Positions 20,426 through 30,480 of a DNA stretch of 64,000 nucleotides are shown here, in pieces. The notes under the pieces are model-generated. The model did not search any database and was not told the origin of the DNA. It was given only the letters and a program-made list of their open reading frames with translations. Numbering within the stretch: position 1 is the stretch's first letter; every line of letters begins with the position of its first letter. The position numbers and the translations under genes are program-made. Origin of the DNA: Deinococcus aquiradiocola (GTDB lineage Bacteria; Deinococcota; Deinococci; Deinococcales; Deinococcaceae); contig NZ_BMOE01000008.1 in the NCBI RefSeq assembly GCF_014646915.1, positions 62,001 to 126,000 of the forward strand, given 5' to 3'.

Positions 20426-20455
20426 TTGCATAGCTATGCGGTACGGGCGTATATT
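20426..20455 (+). promoter_or_regulatory. argG operon promoter
   Basis: -35 TTGCAT (20426-20431) and -10 TATATT (20450-20455) are separated by 18 nt, the best sigma-70-type pair in the window. The predicted mRNA has a leader of roughly 180 nt before the argG ATG. The -35 is embedded in the candidate ArgR box. Confidence 0.65.
20427..20440. promoter_or_regulatory. candidate ArgR operator (ARG box) at argG promoter
   Basis: TGCATAGCTATGCG, with a perfect 12-bp palindrome gcatagctatgc, overlapping the -35 hexamer so that binding would block RNA polymerase. A related sequence precedes carB (18122-18135). A second short palindrome cattc-aaa-gaatg (20456-20468) follows the -10 box and could be a half of a double operator. 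Confidence 0.6.
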
Positions 20456-20644
20456 CATTCAAAGAATGACCGCCCTGCCCCTCCGACGCTGACGCCCGCC
20501 TCCTCCCGCCACGGGAACAGAGGCCGCGCCGACACGCCCGGAGGGGCTCGTGCTGCCGCCCCACACCCGGCCCACGCACGCCCCACCCGCACCGCCCGCA
20601 CAGGGGCAGACACACCGCACCCGAAGACAGGAGAGAATACCCCC

Positions 20645-21901
20645 ATGACCCAACCCACCACCGACCAGACCGCCCGCAAAGACAAGATCGTGCTCGCGTA
20701 CAGCGGCGGCCTCGACACCAGCATCATCCTCAAATGGCTGCAGACCGAGAAGAACTACGACGTGGTCTGCTTCACCGCCGACCTCGGCCAGGGCGACGAG
20801 GTCGAGGAAGCCCGCGTCAAGGCCCTCAACACCGGCGCCGTCGCCGCCTACGCCCTCGACCTCAAGGAAGAGTTCGTGCGCGACTACGTGTTCCCCATGT
20901 TCCGCTCCTCGGCCCTGTACGAGGGCTACTACCTGCTCGGCACCAGCATCGCCCGGCCCCTCATCGCCAAGAAGATGGTCGAGATCGCCGCGAAGGAAGG
21001 CGCGGTCGCCGTGTCGCACGGCGCGACCGGCAAAGGCAACGACCAGGTCCGCTTCGAGATGACCGCCTACGCCCTCAACCCCGACATCGTCACCGTCGCC
21101 CCCTGGCGCGACTGGACCTTCCAGGGCCGCGCGGACCTCGAAGCGTTCGCCCGCGAGCACGGCATTCCCGTCCCCACCACCAAGAAGGACCCCTGGAGCA
21201 CCGACGCGAACATGCTGCACATCAGCTACGAGGGCGGCATCCTCGAAGACCCGTGGGCCGAACCGCCCGCGCACATGTTCAAGCTCACCGTGGACCCCGC
21301 CGACGCGCCCGCCGACGCCGAGTACGTCGAGATCGAATTCGAGGCCGGGAACCCCGTCGCCATAGACGGCGAACAGCTGAGCCCCGCCAGCCTGCTGGCG
21401 AAAGCCAACGCGCTCGCCGGACGGCACGGCGTGGGCCGCCTCGACCTCGTCGAGAACCGCTTCGTCGGCATGAAATCACGCGGCGTGTACGAAACGCCCG
21501 GCGGCACCCTCCTGTACCACGCCCGCCGCGCCGTCGAGAGCCTCACGCTCGACCGCGAGGTCCTGCACCAGCGCGACCAGCTCGCCCCCAAGTACGCCGA
21601 ACTCGTGTACAACGGCTTCTGGTTCGCGCCCGAACGCGAGGCGCTGCAGGTGTACTTCGACCACGTCGCGGCCAGCGTGACCGGCACGGCCCGCATCAAG
21701 CTGTACCGCGGCAACGCCACCGTCGTCGGCCGCAAGGCCCCCGCCAGCCTGTACGACAAGGACCTCGTCAGCTTCGAGGCGGGCGGCGACTACAACCAGC
21801 ACGACGCGGGCGCCTTCATCAAACTCAACGCCCTGCGCATGCGCGTCCAGGCCCGCGTGCAGGCCAAGGCGGGCAAGCAAGTCCAAGAGCAAGAGGCCTG
21901 A
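20645..21901 (+). CDS. argG: argininosuccinate synthase
   Basis: 418 aa. Joins citrulline and aspartate with ATP to give argininosuccinate, the penultimate step of arginine synthesis; cytoplasmic. The N-type ATP pyrophosphatase motif AYSGGLDTS is at 18-26; [15 protein letters not shown] and the [10 protein letters not shown] region are typical of the family. I start at the ATG at 20645 (GGAG about 12 nt upstream), because sequence upstream in frame is low-complexity and lies in the leader. First gene of a long run, followed after 1 nt by a DinB-family gene. Confidence 0.96.
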   Translation: MTQPTTDQTARKDKIVLAYSGGLDTSIILKWLQTEKNYDVVCFTADLGQGDEVEEARVKALNTGAVAAYALDLKEEFVRDYVFPMFRSSALYEGYYLLGTSIARPLIAKKMVEIAAKEGAVAVSHGATGKGNDQVRFEMTAYALNPDIVTVAPWRDWTFQGRADLEAFAREHGIPVPTTKKDPWSTDANMLHISYEGGILEDPWAEPPAHMFKLTVDPADAPADAEYVEIEFEAGNPVAIDGEQLSPASLLAKANALAGRHGVGRLDLVENRFVGMKSRGVYETPGGTLLYHARRAVESLTLDREVLHQRDQLAPKYAELVYNGFWFAPEREALQVYFDHVAASVTGTARIKLYRGNATVVGRKAPASLYDKDLVSFEAGGDYNQHDAGAFIKLNALRMRVQARVQAKAGKQVQEQEA

Positions 21902-21902
21902 G

Positions 21903-22343
21903 TTGAACGCCCTGACGGACGTGGTGACGCAGGCCCTCCCGCGCCTGCACACCATCAGCGAGGACCGGGCCGCCTACACGCCCGCCCCGGACACCTGGAG
22001 CGCCAAACAGGTCCTCGGGCACCTGATCGACAGCGGCGTGAACAACCACGCCCGCTTCGTGCGGGCCGGGGCAGAAGACGGCCTGTCGCTGCCCGGCTAC
22101 GACCAGAACGCCTGGGTCGCGGCGGGCGGCTGGCAGGACCGCCCCTGGACGGACCTCGTGACCCTCTGGACCGCGTACCAGACGCAGCTCGCGCACGTCA
22201 TCGCGGGCCTGAACGACACGCAACGCGCCCACACCCTCAGCATCGGCGGCAGCGAGCGCGTGACCCTGGACTTCGTCGCGACCGACTACGTGCACCACCA
22301 ACTCCACCACCTCGCGCAGATCTGGCAGAGGACCGGAGCATGA
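21903..22343 (+). CDS. DinB-family protein
   Basis: 146 aa. Four-helix-bundle DinB/YfiT-like protein; the family binds a metal through three histidines and includes bacillithiol- or glutathione-type transferases. Candidate ligands are His in VLGHLIDSG (about 40) and the two in TDYVHHQLHHLAQIW (about 124-134). Starts with TTG one nucleotide after the argG stop, with AGAGG just upstream, and overlaps the next gene by ATGA, so it is translated as part of the arginine operon. Its substrate is not apparent. Confidence 0.75.
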   Translation: MNALTDVVTQALPRLHTISEDRAAYTPAPDTWSAKQVLGHLIDSGVNNHARFVRAGAEDGLSLPGYDQNAWVAAGGWQDRPWTDLVTLWTAYQTQLAHVIAGLNDTQRAHTLSIGGSERVTLDFVATDYVHHQLHHLAQIWQRTGA

Positions 22344-22807
22344 CCCTCCCGGCCGGCTACACGGTGCGTGCCGCGGTGGTGGCCGACGCGGCACTGATCG
22401 CGGGGCAGCGGGAGGCGATGTTCGCTGATATGGGCACCGAGTACAGCGAGGCGGCCGCGAACTTCACGCCGTGGGTGGAGCGGCACCTGACGGCTGGGAC
22501 GTACCTGGGCTGGCTGGTCGAGTCGGAGGGCGTGGTGGTGGCGGGCGCGGGCCTGATGATCCTCGACTGGCCGCCGCACTTCGTGGACCCGCAGCCGCTC
22601 CGCAGTTACCTGCTGAACGTGTACACGCAGCCCGCGCACCGTGGGCGTGGGCTGGCGCGGTCCCTGACGCAGCTGGCGATGGCGGAGACGCAGCGGCGCG
22701 GCATCCGCATCATGAGCCTCCACGCGTCCGAGTTCGGGCGGCCCGTATACGAGCGGCTGGGGTTCACGCCCACCAACGAGATGCGCGTCGTGCTGGAGCG
22801 CGCGTGA
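22340..22807 (+). CDS. GNAT-family N-acetyltransferase
   Basis: 155 aa. GCN5-related acetyltransferase; acetyl-CoA pyrophosphate-binding motif in QPAHRGRGLARSL (about 95-107), then a C-terminal YERLGFTPTNEM strand-helix typical of the fold. Overlaps the preceding gene by ATGA and the following GNAT gene by GTGA, indicating translational coupling inside the arg operon. Substrate unknown. Confidence 0.82.
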   Translation: MTLPAGYTVRAAVVADAALIAGQREAMFADMGTEYSEAAANFTPWVERHLTAGTYLGWLVESEGVVVAGAGLMILDWPPHFVDPQPLRSYLLNVYTQPAHRGRGLARSLTQLAMAETQRRGIRIMSLHASEFGRPVYERLGFTPTNEMRVVLERA

Positions 22808-23271
22808 CCGTCACCCTGCAGCCTGCCACGGCGGCCGACGCGCCCGCCGTGCACGCCGTCATGATGGCGGCCGGGATGGACCCGCGCAGCAGCTGGAGCC
22901 GCTCCACGGTCGCGGACGTGGCGTGGAGCCTCGGGACGGGCGGCGGGTTCCTGGCCGTGCAGGGGGGGCAGGTGGTCGGCTGCGTCGGGTACCGCCCGGA
23001 CGGATTCCGCACCCTGACGCTCAACAAGCTGGCGACCGTGCCGCAGGTGCGCGGTCAGGGGATCGGCGCGGCCCTCGTGCGCGCCGTCGAGGAGCGCGCC
23101 CGGGCGGGCGGGTTCGGCCGGGTGCTGCTGGCCGTCAGCCAGTACAACCTGGGTGTCGTGCCGTTCTACGAGCACCTCGGGTACGTGGTCAGCGACGACC
23201 GTTACGCCTACGCGCACCCGGACAGCCCCGCGCCGGTGGTGCTGGTCAAGGGGACTGGAGGCCCGTCATGA
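22804..23271 (+). CDS. GNAT-family N-acetyltransferase
   Basis: 155 aa. Acetyl-CoA motif VPQVRGQGIGAALV (about 79-92) and the C-terminal VVPFYEHLGYVVSDD segment place it in GNAT. It starts with GTG overlapping the previous stop (GTGA) and ends overlapping the lipoprotein ATG. It is not a simple duplicate of its upstream neighbour: the N-terminal parts differ. Substrate unknown. Confidence 0.82.
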   Translation: MTVTLQPATAADAPAVHAVMMAAGMDPRSSWSRSTVADVAWSLGTGGGFLAVQGGQVVGCVGYRPDGFRTLTLNKLATVPQVRGQGIGAALVRAVEERARAGGFGRVLLAVSQYNLGVVPFYEHLGYVVSDDRYAYAHPDSPAPVVLVKGTGGPS

Positions 23272-23669
23272 ACCGGAACGTCCTGCCGCTGTGTGCGCTT
23301 CTCCTGACCGTCTCGCTGGCCGCGTGCGCGCCGATGGCCGTCCGGACGGCCGGCGGCGCCACGGTGCGCCCTCACGGCGTGGCGGGATTCGCGGCGTTGT
23401 TCGTCACCCGGGTCCCCGCCGCGCAGATCACCGATCAGACGCCGGACAGCAGTTACGCCACCTTCGAAGGGTGCAGTCAGGTGGCCGTCCTGGTGCAGGA
23501 CGTGCGTCAGCTGGGGCTGGACGCGTCGAGGCAGTTCTGCCTGGAGGCGGAGCGGAACATTCAGGCGACGACGTCGTTCACCCAGACCCTGGCGGTGTTC
23601 GCCTTCATTCCGGTGGGCGTGTTCCTCTACTACCTCTTTTCCACCTTCTTTCACGTGCTGGGGGGTTGA
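23268..23669 (+). CDS. small lipoprotein with C-terminal membrane helix
   Basis: 133 aa, family not recognised. Lipoprotein signal peptide with lipobox LAAC (Cys19) and a second hydrophobic helix near the C-terminus (LAVFAFIPVGVFLYYLFSTFF, split here: about 107-127). It has two further cysteines (FEGCSQ, RQFCLE). It starts by ATGA overlap with the GNAT gene, so it belongs to the arg operon although a link to arginine is not evident. Confidence 0.65.
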   Translation: MNRNVLPLCALLLTVSLAACAPMAVRTAGGATVRPHGVAGFAALFVTRVPAAQITDQTPDSSYATFEGCSQVAVLVQDVRQLGLDASRQFCLEAERNIQATTSFTQTLAVFAFIPVGVFLYYLFSTFFHVLGG

Positions 23670-23723
23670 CCGTGCCTTCCGTCCGTTCGCGACTTGGGGC
23701 CACCCCGTGATTCAGGAGATGCT

Positions 23724-25129
23724 GTGACCAACATTCAGGACAAGAAACTCTGGGGCGGGCGGTTCGCGGAGAGCACCGCGCCGCTGGTGGAGCAGTTCAA
23801 CGCGTCGGTGGGCTTCGATCAGCGGCTCGCGGAGCAGGACATCCGGGGGAGTCTCGCGCACGTGGAGATGCTGGGCGCCTCCGCCATCCTGACGCCCGAG
23901 GAAGTGACGCAGATCGTGGATGGGCTGCACGTCATCCTGGCGGACATCCGGGCCGGGAACTTCGAGTGGCGGCTCGACCGTGAGGACGTGCACATGAACG
24001 TCGAGGCGGCGCTGCGGGACCGGATCGGGCCGGTGGCGGGCAAGCTGCACACGGCCCGCAGCCGGAACGACCAGGTGGCCGTCGACTTCCGGCTGTTCAC
24101 GAAGGAGGCCGCCCTCACGCTGGCGCAGCTGACCCGCGAGCTGCGGCGCGTGATGGTGTCGGAAGCCGAGAAGCACCTGGGCGGCGCGGACGGTCAGCCG
24201 GTGATCCTGCCGGGGTACACGCACCTGCAGGTGGCGCAGCCGATCCTGCTGTCGCACTGGTTCATGGCGTACGCGGCCATGCTGGAGCGCGACGAGGGCC
24301 GCTTCCGTGACGCGGCCGAGCGCATGGACGAGTCGCCGCTCGGCAGTTCGGCGCTGGCGGGCACGCCGTGGCCCATCGACCGGCACGCCGTGGCGGCCGC
24401 GCTGGGCTTCGCGCGCCCCACCGCGAACAGTCTGGACGGGGTGGGCAGCCGGGATTTCGCGCTGGAGTTCCTGAGCGCGTGCAGCATCCTGATGGCGCAC
24501 CTGTCGCGCCTGTCGGAAGAGACGGTGCTGTACTCCACCTTCGAGTTCGGCTTCCTGACGCTGCCGGACAGTCACACGACGGGCAGCAGCATCATGCCGC
24601 AGAAGAAGAACCCGGACGTGTCGGAACTCGCCCGCGGCAAGGCGGGGCGCGTGTTCGGGAACCTGATGGGCCTCCTGACGGTCGTGAAGGGCACGCCGCT
24701 CGCGTACAACAAGGACCTGCAGGAGGACAAGGAAGGCGTCTTCGACAGCTTCGACACCTGCAGCGTGGTGCTGCGCCTGTACGCCGAGATGCTCCCCAGG
24801 AGCGTGTGGCACGCCGAGACGACGCTGCGCGCGGCGGGGCGCGGGTACAGCACCGCCACCGACCTCGCCGATCACCTGGCGCGCTCGGGCGTGCCGTTCC
24901 GGGAGGCGCACGAGGTGGTGGGCGGCCTCGTCGGCACCGCGAGCCGCAGTGGCCGCCAGCTGTGGGAACTGACCGATCAGGAGATGCGGGACGCGCACCC
25001 CCTGCTGAGCGCCGGGGTGGCCGCCGCCCTGACCGTCGAGGCCAGCGTGGCCGGACGGCAGAGTTACGGCGGGACCGCGCCGGAACGCGTGCGGGAAGCC
25101 ATCGACGCGGCGAAGGCGGGGCTGGCGGA

Positions 25130-25133
<4 letters not shown>
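23724..25133 (+). CDS. argH: argininosuccinate lyase
   Basis: 469 aa. Cleaves argininosuccinate to arginine and fumarate. The fumarase/aspartase-superfamily signature GSSIMPQKKNP is at about 287-297, with the conserved HTARSRNDQV and catalytic TGYxHLQ-like GYTHLQVAQP loops upstream. I use the GTG at 23724 with GGAG 8 nt upstream; an in-frame ATG 30 nt earlier has no ribosome-binding site and adds unconserved residues. The stop overlaps the start of the HIT-GNAT fusion gene. There is no C-terminal acetyltransferase fused to it, as occurs in some bacteria; argA is separate downstream. Confidence 0.96.
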
Positions 25134-26044
<911 letters not shown>

Positions 26045-26128
26045 ACCGCACGCGGGCGTTGTCCTGCACGCCCCGGACCAAAAGATGCAAACTGACCTCA
26101 GCTTCGACTTCTTTCAGGAGGAACCACC

Positions 26129-26581
26129 ATGACCGACGAACACACCAAGATCCGCGCCGCCACCCCCGCCGACTACCGTGCCGTGCTGAAGGTCATGCAG
26201 GACGCGGGCCTCGACACGGACGGCGTGATGGTGCTCGGCACGACGTACTGGCTGATGGAGCGCGACGGGGAACCGGTCGGCGCGATCGGGCTGGAGCACG
26301 GGGACGGCGTGTCGCTGCTGCGCGGCGCGGCCGTCACGCCCAGCGCGCGCGGTCAGGGCCTGGGGCGCGCCCTCGTGATGAGTGCCGTGACGCACGCGCA
26401 ACTGCGGGGCGACAAGGCGCTGTACATGTTCAGCACGGGCGGCGACTGGGAGACGTTCGGGTTCACGCAGATTCCGCTCGCCATCGTGATGTCGGACATT
26501 CCCGACGCGCCGCAGGTCACGCACTACCGTCAGAGCGCGAACCGGCCCGGCGGCACCACCTGGATGCGCAGCCTGAGCTGA
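26129..26581 (+). CDS. GNAT-family N-acetyltransferase
   Basis: 150 aa. Acetyl-CoA motif SARGQGLGRALV (about 72-83). Shares the layout and phrases of the GNAT half of the preceding fusion protein (IGLEHGDGVSLLRGAAV versus VGLEHGEGASLLRSASV), so the two are paralogues. An AGGAGG lies 6-7 nt before the ATG. It sits 84 nt past the fusion gene, probably still in the same transcript. A small gccccgagggggc hairpin follows the stop. Substrate unknown. Confidence 0.82.
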   Translation: MTDEHTKIRAATPADYRAVLKVMQDAGLDTDGVMVLGTTYWLMERDGEPVGAIGLEHGDGVSLLRGAAVTPSARGQGLGRALVMSAVTHAQLRGDKALYMFSTGGDWETFGFTQIPLAIVMSDIPDAPQVTHYRQSANRPGGTTWMRSLS

Positions 26582-26681
26582 CGCGCCCGCCCCGAGGGGG
26601 CCTGTTTCCTCCCGTGTCCGGCCGCGCATGTCTCTCGTGGCGGCTGGCCGGGCCGTCATTCCCTGAACTGGAGTACCACGT

Positions 26682-27209
26682 ATGACCCTGTCACTTGAAT
26701 CCATCATCATCCCTGACCTTCATCCGGACGCGCAGATCACGGTCCGCAAGGCCCGGCTGTCTGACCTGGAAGCCATTCACGAGCTGATCGGATACTGGGC
26801 GGCACGCGGGCAGATGCTGGTGCGGAGCCGGGCACTGCTGTCCGAAACCATCCGCGATTTCCATCTGGTGATCGCGGGTGAGCACGCGGAGCGGCCGGGC
26901 GGTCTGGCGGGCGTGTGCGGCCTGCACATGCTGGCTCCGGACCTCGCCGAGATCCGGGGGCTGGCGATCCACCCGGCCTTCCAGGGGCGGGGGCTGGGCA
27001 AGCTGCTGGTGGCCGCGTGCGAGCAGGAGGCGCGCGACATCGACCTGCCCGCGCTGTTCGCGTGGACGTACCAGCAGACTTTCTTCGAGAAGTGCGGCTT
27101 TCACCGCATCGAGAAGACGAACCTGCACCCGAAGGTGTGGAGCGAGTGCCAGCGGTGCGCGTTCTTCGAGAACTGCAACGAGATCGCCATGTACCGGGAC
27201 TTACGGTGA
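26682..27209 (+). CDS. argA: N-acetylglutamate synthase, short GNAT type
   Basis: 175 aa. Acetylates glutamate, first step of arginine synthesis. GNAT fold with FQGRGLGKLLV (about 104-114) and the characteristic C-terminus FEKCGFHRIEKT...VWSECQRCAFFENCNEIAM with clustered cysteines, as in the short stand-alone or ArgH-linked synthases. Lacks the kinase-like domain of E. coli ArgA. Good SD (actggag) 8-9 nt before the ATG. Its last eight codons are the first unit of a 24-bp tandem repeat that runs on past the stop. Confidence 0.85.
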   Translation: MTLSLESIIIPDLHPDAQITVRKARLSDLEAIHELIGYWAARGQMLVRSRALLSETIRDFHLVIAGEHAERPGGLAGVCGLHMLAPDLAEIRGLAIHPAFQGRGLGKLLVAACEQEARDIDLPALFAWTYQQTFFEKCGFHRIEKTNLHPKVWSECQRCAFFENCNEIAMYRDLR

Positions 27210-27282
27210 CCCATGTACCGGGACTTACGGTGAACCATGTACCGGGACTGACGGTGACCCATGGACCGGGACGTACGGTGAA
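27187..27282 (+). repeat. 4 x 24-bp tandem repeat starting inside argA
   Basis: Four consecutive 24-nt units, consensus CCATGTACCGGGACTTACGG + TGAM. The first is the argA 3' end including its stop. The period is a multiple of three, so each unit repeats the tail reading MYRDLR-stop in the same frame; units 3 and 4 have substitutions (ctgacgg, atggacc, cgtacgg). Confidence 0.9.
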
Positions 27283-27342
27283 CCCCGTTCAGACTCGCGG
27301 CTCGGCGGGACGGGTGAGGGCCGGGCCGCACGGCCGCGTGGG

Positions 27343-27348
27343 TATGCT
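27343..27348 (+). promoter_or_regulatory. leaderless -10 box of the 27356 gene
   Basis: TATGCT, 7 nt before the ATG at 27356. Confidence 0.5.
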
Positions 27349-27355
27349 GGGTCTC

Positions 27356-29023
27356 ATGAACCGCACGCGCCGCACCCTGACCCTCACCGCCCTGCTGTCC
27401 GGCGTCGCCGCTGCCGGCGCGTCCGGCGCGCCGCTCGCCGCCGACCTGCCCGCCGGGGCGCTCGTGACGCTCGAAACGCACGGCGCGTCCCCCACCTTCG
27501 GGCGCCTGACGGGCCTCCTGCAGAGCGCGGCACGGCTCGCGGGGGACGACGTGCCGGACCTGAACGCCGTCACGACGCTGCTCCCCTCCCTGCTGGACGG
27601 CACGCTCGGCAGGGAAGCGAGCGCCGGGCTGTACTCGGTCGGCACGGACCGTGGCGGGTACACCCCCGCCCTGCTCGCCGTGACACGCGTCACGCCGGAC
27701 GTCGCCTCCTTCCTGAAGGACACGCTCCCGCGCCGCCGGGGCGCCGCGGTCGGACGGTACACCTTCACACGCAGCGGCTCCATGTTAGTCGGGATGTCCG
27801 GCGGACTGCTGTACGCCGCCAGCGACAAGACCCTCCTGATGGGCTACCTGGGTCGCCTGAGCGGCCGGAACGCGCCGCGCCTGAACGCGTCCCCGGCGTA
27901 CACGCGCGCCACGGGCGCCGTCGGCCCGCAGGAACTCGGGGTGTTCCTGAACTTCTCGGCCGCCGCGAAGGTCGCGCGCGCCCAGCTGGGCCGGATGCTC
28001 GTCCCGCGCCTGCTGTCGCCGCTGGTGGACGCCCTCGACACGCTCGGGCAGTACGCGGCCGGATTCCACACCACCGAGGACGGCCTGCAGGGCGCGGCAG
28101 CCAGCGTCCCCAACGCCGCCGGGAAGGACGTGCCGCTGTACGGCCTGCTGACGCACACCACGGACTTCGCGGTGCAGGGCGTCGTGCCCGCCAGTGCCGA
28201 GTCCGTCACGGCGGCCGCGTGCGCGCCCGGCAGCAGCCGCTACCTCGCCCGCTGGCTGACGCGCGTGGACCTGCTCGACCCGTCCGGCTTCCTGACCGAC
28301 AGTCAGATCGCCGATCACCTCGAACGGCAGGAAGCGTACCTGGGCGACGAGTGCGCGCAGGTGACGCTGGCAGGCAGCACCCAGGCCGCCCTGTCCGGCC
28401 GGGCCGCGCTGGCCGTCACGTACCGCCGCGTCACGGACCGCGCGCTCGCGGAACGCGAACTGCCGCTGTACGCCGCCTCGTACAACGCCGCGCTGCAGGG
28501 CGTGGCGGACCAGCTGCAGGGCCTCGTGGACCGTGCCCTGACGACCGGAACGGGCACCGGCACGCCGGGCAAGGGCCGTGACCCGCGCCGCGACAGCCGC
28601 GCCGGGGAACTGCAGGACTTGTTCGGCACGCAGCTCCGCAAGCTGCGGGACGCGCGCCTCGTGTACGCCTTCCAGGGCGACTACCTCGTCACGGCCAGCA
28701 GCGAGGCGGCCCTCGCGGCGGCCCTGGACGGCGCGCGCGAAGGCACCCTGGCGGACGACGCCGACTTCCGCGCCGCGAACCTCGTCACGAGCGGCGTGCC
28801 CGGCTGGACGTACGCCCGCGCGGGCGACCCCGTGCAGCCCGCGCAGCTTCTCGCCCTGCTGCGCACCTCGAGCGTCTCCGGCACCCTCACCACCGACGAG
28901 CTCGTGCCCGCCGCGCGCGTCCTGGCGGACCTCGTCAACCGCTACGGCGGCATGACGTCACAAAGTACCTTCTCGGATGGGGTCATCCTGAGTCGGTCCA
29001 CCCTCCGCTACGCGTGGAAGTGA
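27356..29023 (+). CDS. large exported protein of unknown function (DUF3352-like)
   Basis: 555 aa. Signal peptide 1-24. The mature protein has an alternating pattern of short strands and helices with phrases such as [13 protein letters not shown] at the start, [33 protein letters not shown] in the middle (split: about 124-158) and [23 protein letters not shown], reminiscent of DUF3352-type surface proteins; the family call is tentative. A basic, Arg-rich segment (about 398-415) interrupts it. The ATG at 27356 has TATGCT 7 nt upstream and starts the signal peptide. Monocistronic; carA follows after 115 nt. Confidence 0.65.
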   Translation: MNRTRRTLTLTALLSGVAAAGASGAPLAADLPAGALVTLETHGASPTFGRLTGLLQSAARLAGDDVPDLNAVTTLLPSLLDGTLGREASAGLYSVGTDRGGYTPALLAVTRVTPDVASFLKDTLPRRRGAAVGRYTFTRSGSMLVGMSGGLLYAASDKTLLMGYLGRLSGRNAPRLNASPAYTRATGAVGPQELGVFLNFSAAAKVARAQLGRMLVPRLLSPLVDALDTLGQYAAGFHTTEDGLQGAAASVPNAAGKDVPLYGLLTHTTDFAVQGVVPASAESVTAAACAPGSSRYLARWLTRVDLLDPSGFLTDSQIADHLERQEAYLGDECAQVTLAGSTQAALSGRAALAVTYRRVTDRALAERELPLYAASYNAALQGVADQLQGLVDRALTTGTGTGTPGKGRDPRRDSRAGELQDLFGTQLRKLRDARLVYAFQGDYLVTASSEAALAAALDGAREGTLADDADFRAANLVTSGVPGWTYARAGDPVQPAQLLALLRTSSVSGTLTTDELVPAARVLADLVNRYGGMTSQSTFSDGVILSRSTLRYAWK

Positions 29024-29138
29024 CGCGGGCGTCCAGACGCCTGCACGCACCCCGCCGCCCGGACAGGTACACTCCTGCGGGGACCGACCGGCCCACATCC
29101 CATCAAACGCGGCCCGTGAGCCGCGAATGGAGCACACG

Positions 29139-30323
29139 ATGATCAAGAAAGAACGCGCCATCCTCGCCCTCGAAGACGGCACCGTGTACCGCGGCTACGC
29201 CTTCGGCCACCGGGGCGAGACCGTCGGAGAAGTGGTGTTCAACACCAGCATGACCGGCTACCAGGAAATCATGACCGACCCCAGCTACAACGGGCAGATC
29301 GTGTGCATGACGTACCCGCACATCGGCAACTACGGCGTCGCCATCTACGACATGGAGAGCAACAAACCGTACGTGCGCGGCTTCATCGGCCGGGAATTCA
29401 GCGACGGGTACTCCAACTTCCGCGCGCAGCAGTCGCTGGAGAGCTTCATGCAGGACCACGGCATCGTGAGCATCCAGGGCATCGATACGCGCGCCCTGGT
29501 GCGCCGACTGCGGGAGGGCGGCGTCGTCAAGGGCGTCGTCGCGCACCGCAGCTTCACGCACCCCGAGGACCCGTACGGCGAGTTCTCCGCCGAGGAGGAA
29601 CGCGCCCTGGTGGCCCGCGCCGTCGCGCACGACGACATCGACGGGCGCGACATGACGCCCGAGGTGACGACGCCCCTCCCGTACGCCTTCCCGACCCTGC
29701 GCGGCGGGAAACGCGTCGTCCTGATGGACTTCGGCATCAAGCACACCATCATCGAGCGCCTCTCCGAGGTCGGCATCGAACCGATCGTGGTGCCTGCCCA
29801 CACCACGCCCGCCCAGGTGATGGCGCTGCAGCCGCACGGCCTGTTCCTGTCGAACGGCCCCGGCGACCCCAGCGCCCCGCAGTACGCGCACCGCACCGCG
29901 TGGGAACTGATGGGCCTGCTCCCCACCTTCGGCATCTGCCTCGGGCACCAGATCCTGGGCCTCGCGGCGGGCGGGCAGACGTACAAGATGAAGTTCGGTC
30001 ACCGTGGCGGCAACCAGCCCGTCAAGAACCTCCTGACCGGCAACGTCGAGATCACCGCGCAGAACCACGGGTACGCCGTGGACCTTGCGACTGTCCCGGA
30101 CGGGCAGTTCGTGGCGACGCACGTGAACCTCAACGACGGCTCGCTGGAAGGCATGGCGCACACGCGCTTCCCGGTGTTCAGCGTGCAGTACCACCCCGAA
30201 GCGTCGCCCGGCCCGCACGACAGCCGTTACCTCTTCGACCGCTTCATCGAGGAGATCGACGCCTTCGACGGCCCGACCGGCACGCCCGTCCAGAAGGCCT
30301 CCAGCGGCAAGTACGGCGTGTAG
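29139..30323 (+). CDS. carA: carbamoyl-phosphate synthase small (glutaminase) subunit
   Basis: 394 aa. Hydrolyses glutamine and channels ammonia to CarB. The N-terminal domain begins [14 protein letters not shown]; the C-terminal class I amidotransferase has the nucleophile Cys in [12 protein letters not shown] (about 267) and the His-Glu pair in [12 protein letters not shown] (about 352/354). I use the ATG at 29139 (GGAG 6 nt upstream) rather than the ATG 12 nt earlier, which lies over that ribosome-binding site. A TACACT near 29067 may be its -10 box with a 70-nt leader. No ARG-box-like palindrome is evident here, unlike carB and argG. Confidence 0.96.
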   Translation: MIKKERAILALEDGTVYRGYAFGHRGETVGEVVFNTSMTGYQEIMTDPSYNGQIVCMTYPHIGNYGVAIYDMESNKPYVRGFIGREFSDGYSNFRAQQSLESFMQDHGIVSIQGIDTRALVRRLREGGVVKGVVAHRSFTHPEDPYGEFSAEEERALVARAVAHDDIDGRDMTPEVTTPLPYAFPTLRGGKRVVLMDFGIKHTIIERLSEVGIEPIVVPAHTTPAQVMALQPHGLFLSNGPGDPSAPQYAHRTAWELMGLLPTFGICLGHQILGLAAGGQTYKMKFGHRGGNQPVKNLLTGNVEITAQNHGYAVDLATVPDGQFVATHVNLNDGSLEGMAHTRFPVFSVQYHPEASPGPHDSRYLFDRFIEEIDAFDGPTGTPVQKASSGKYGV

Positions 30324-30468
30324 GCACGACTTCCGGCGACCGGAACTCGGAGTGCAGGAACCGCCACGCGCCACGGCGTGAAGCGGTGACGGGGGAGGGG
30401 AGGGGGGCCGCGTGCCGCCCGTCCTCCCGGCCTGCCGCGCGCCTGTTTCCGGGGCCACGCGCAGTGCT

Positions 30469-30474
30469 TACAAT
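30469..30474 (+). promoter_or_regulatory. leaderless -10 box of ABC permease operon
   Basis: TACAAT, 6 nt before the GTG start at 30481. Confidence 0.5.
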
Positions 30475-30480
30475 GTGCGG

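Noticed and set aside
27187..27282. CRISPR array
   Set aside because: Units are contiguous without spacers and derive from the argA coding end; no cas genes anywhere in the window.
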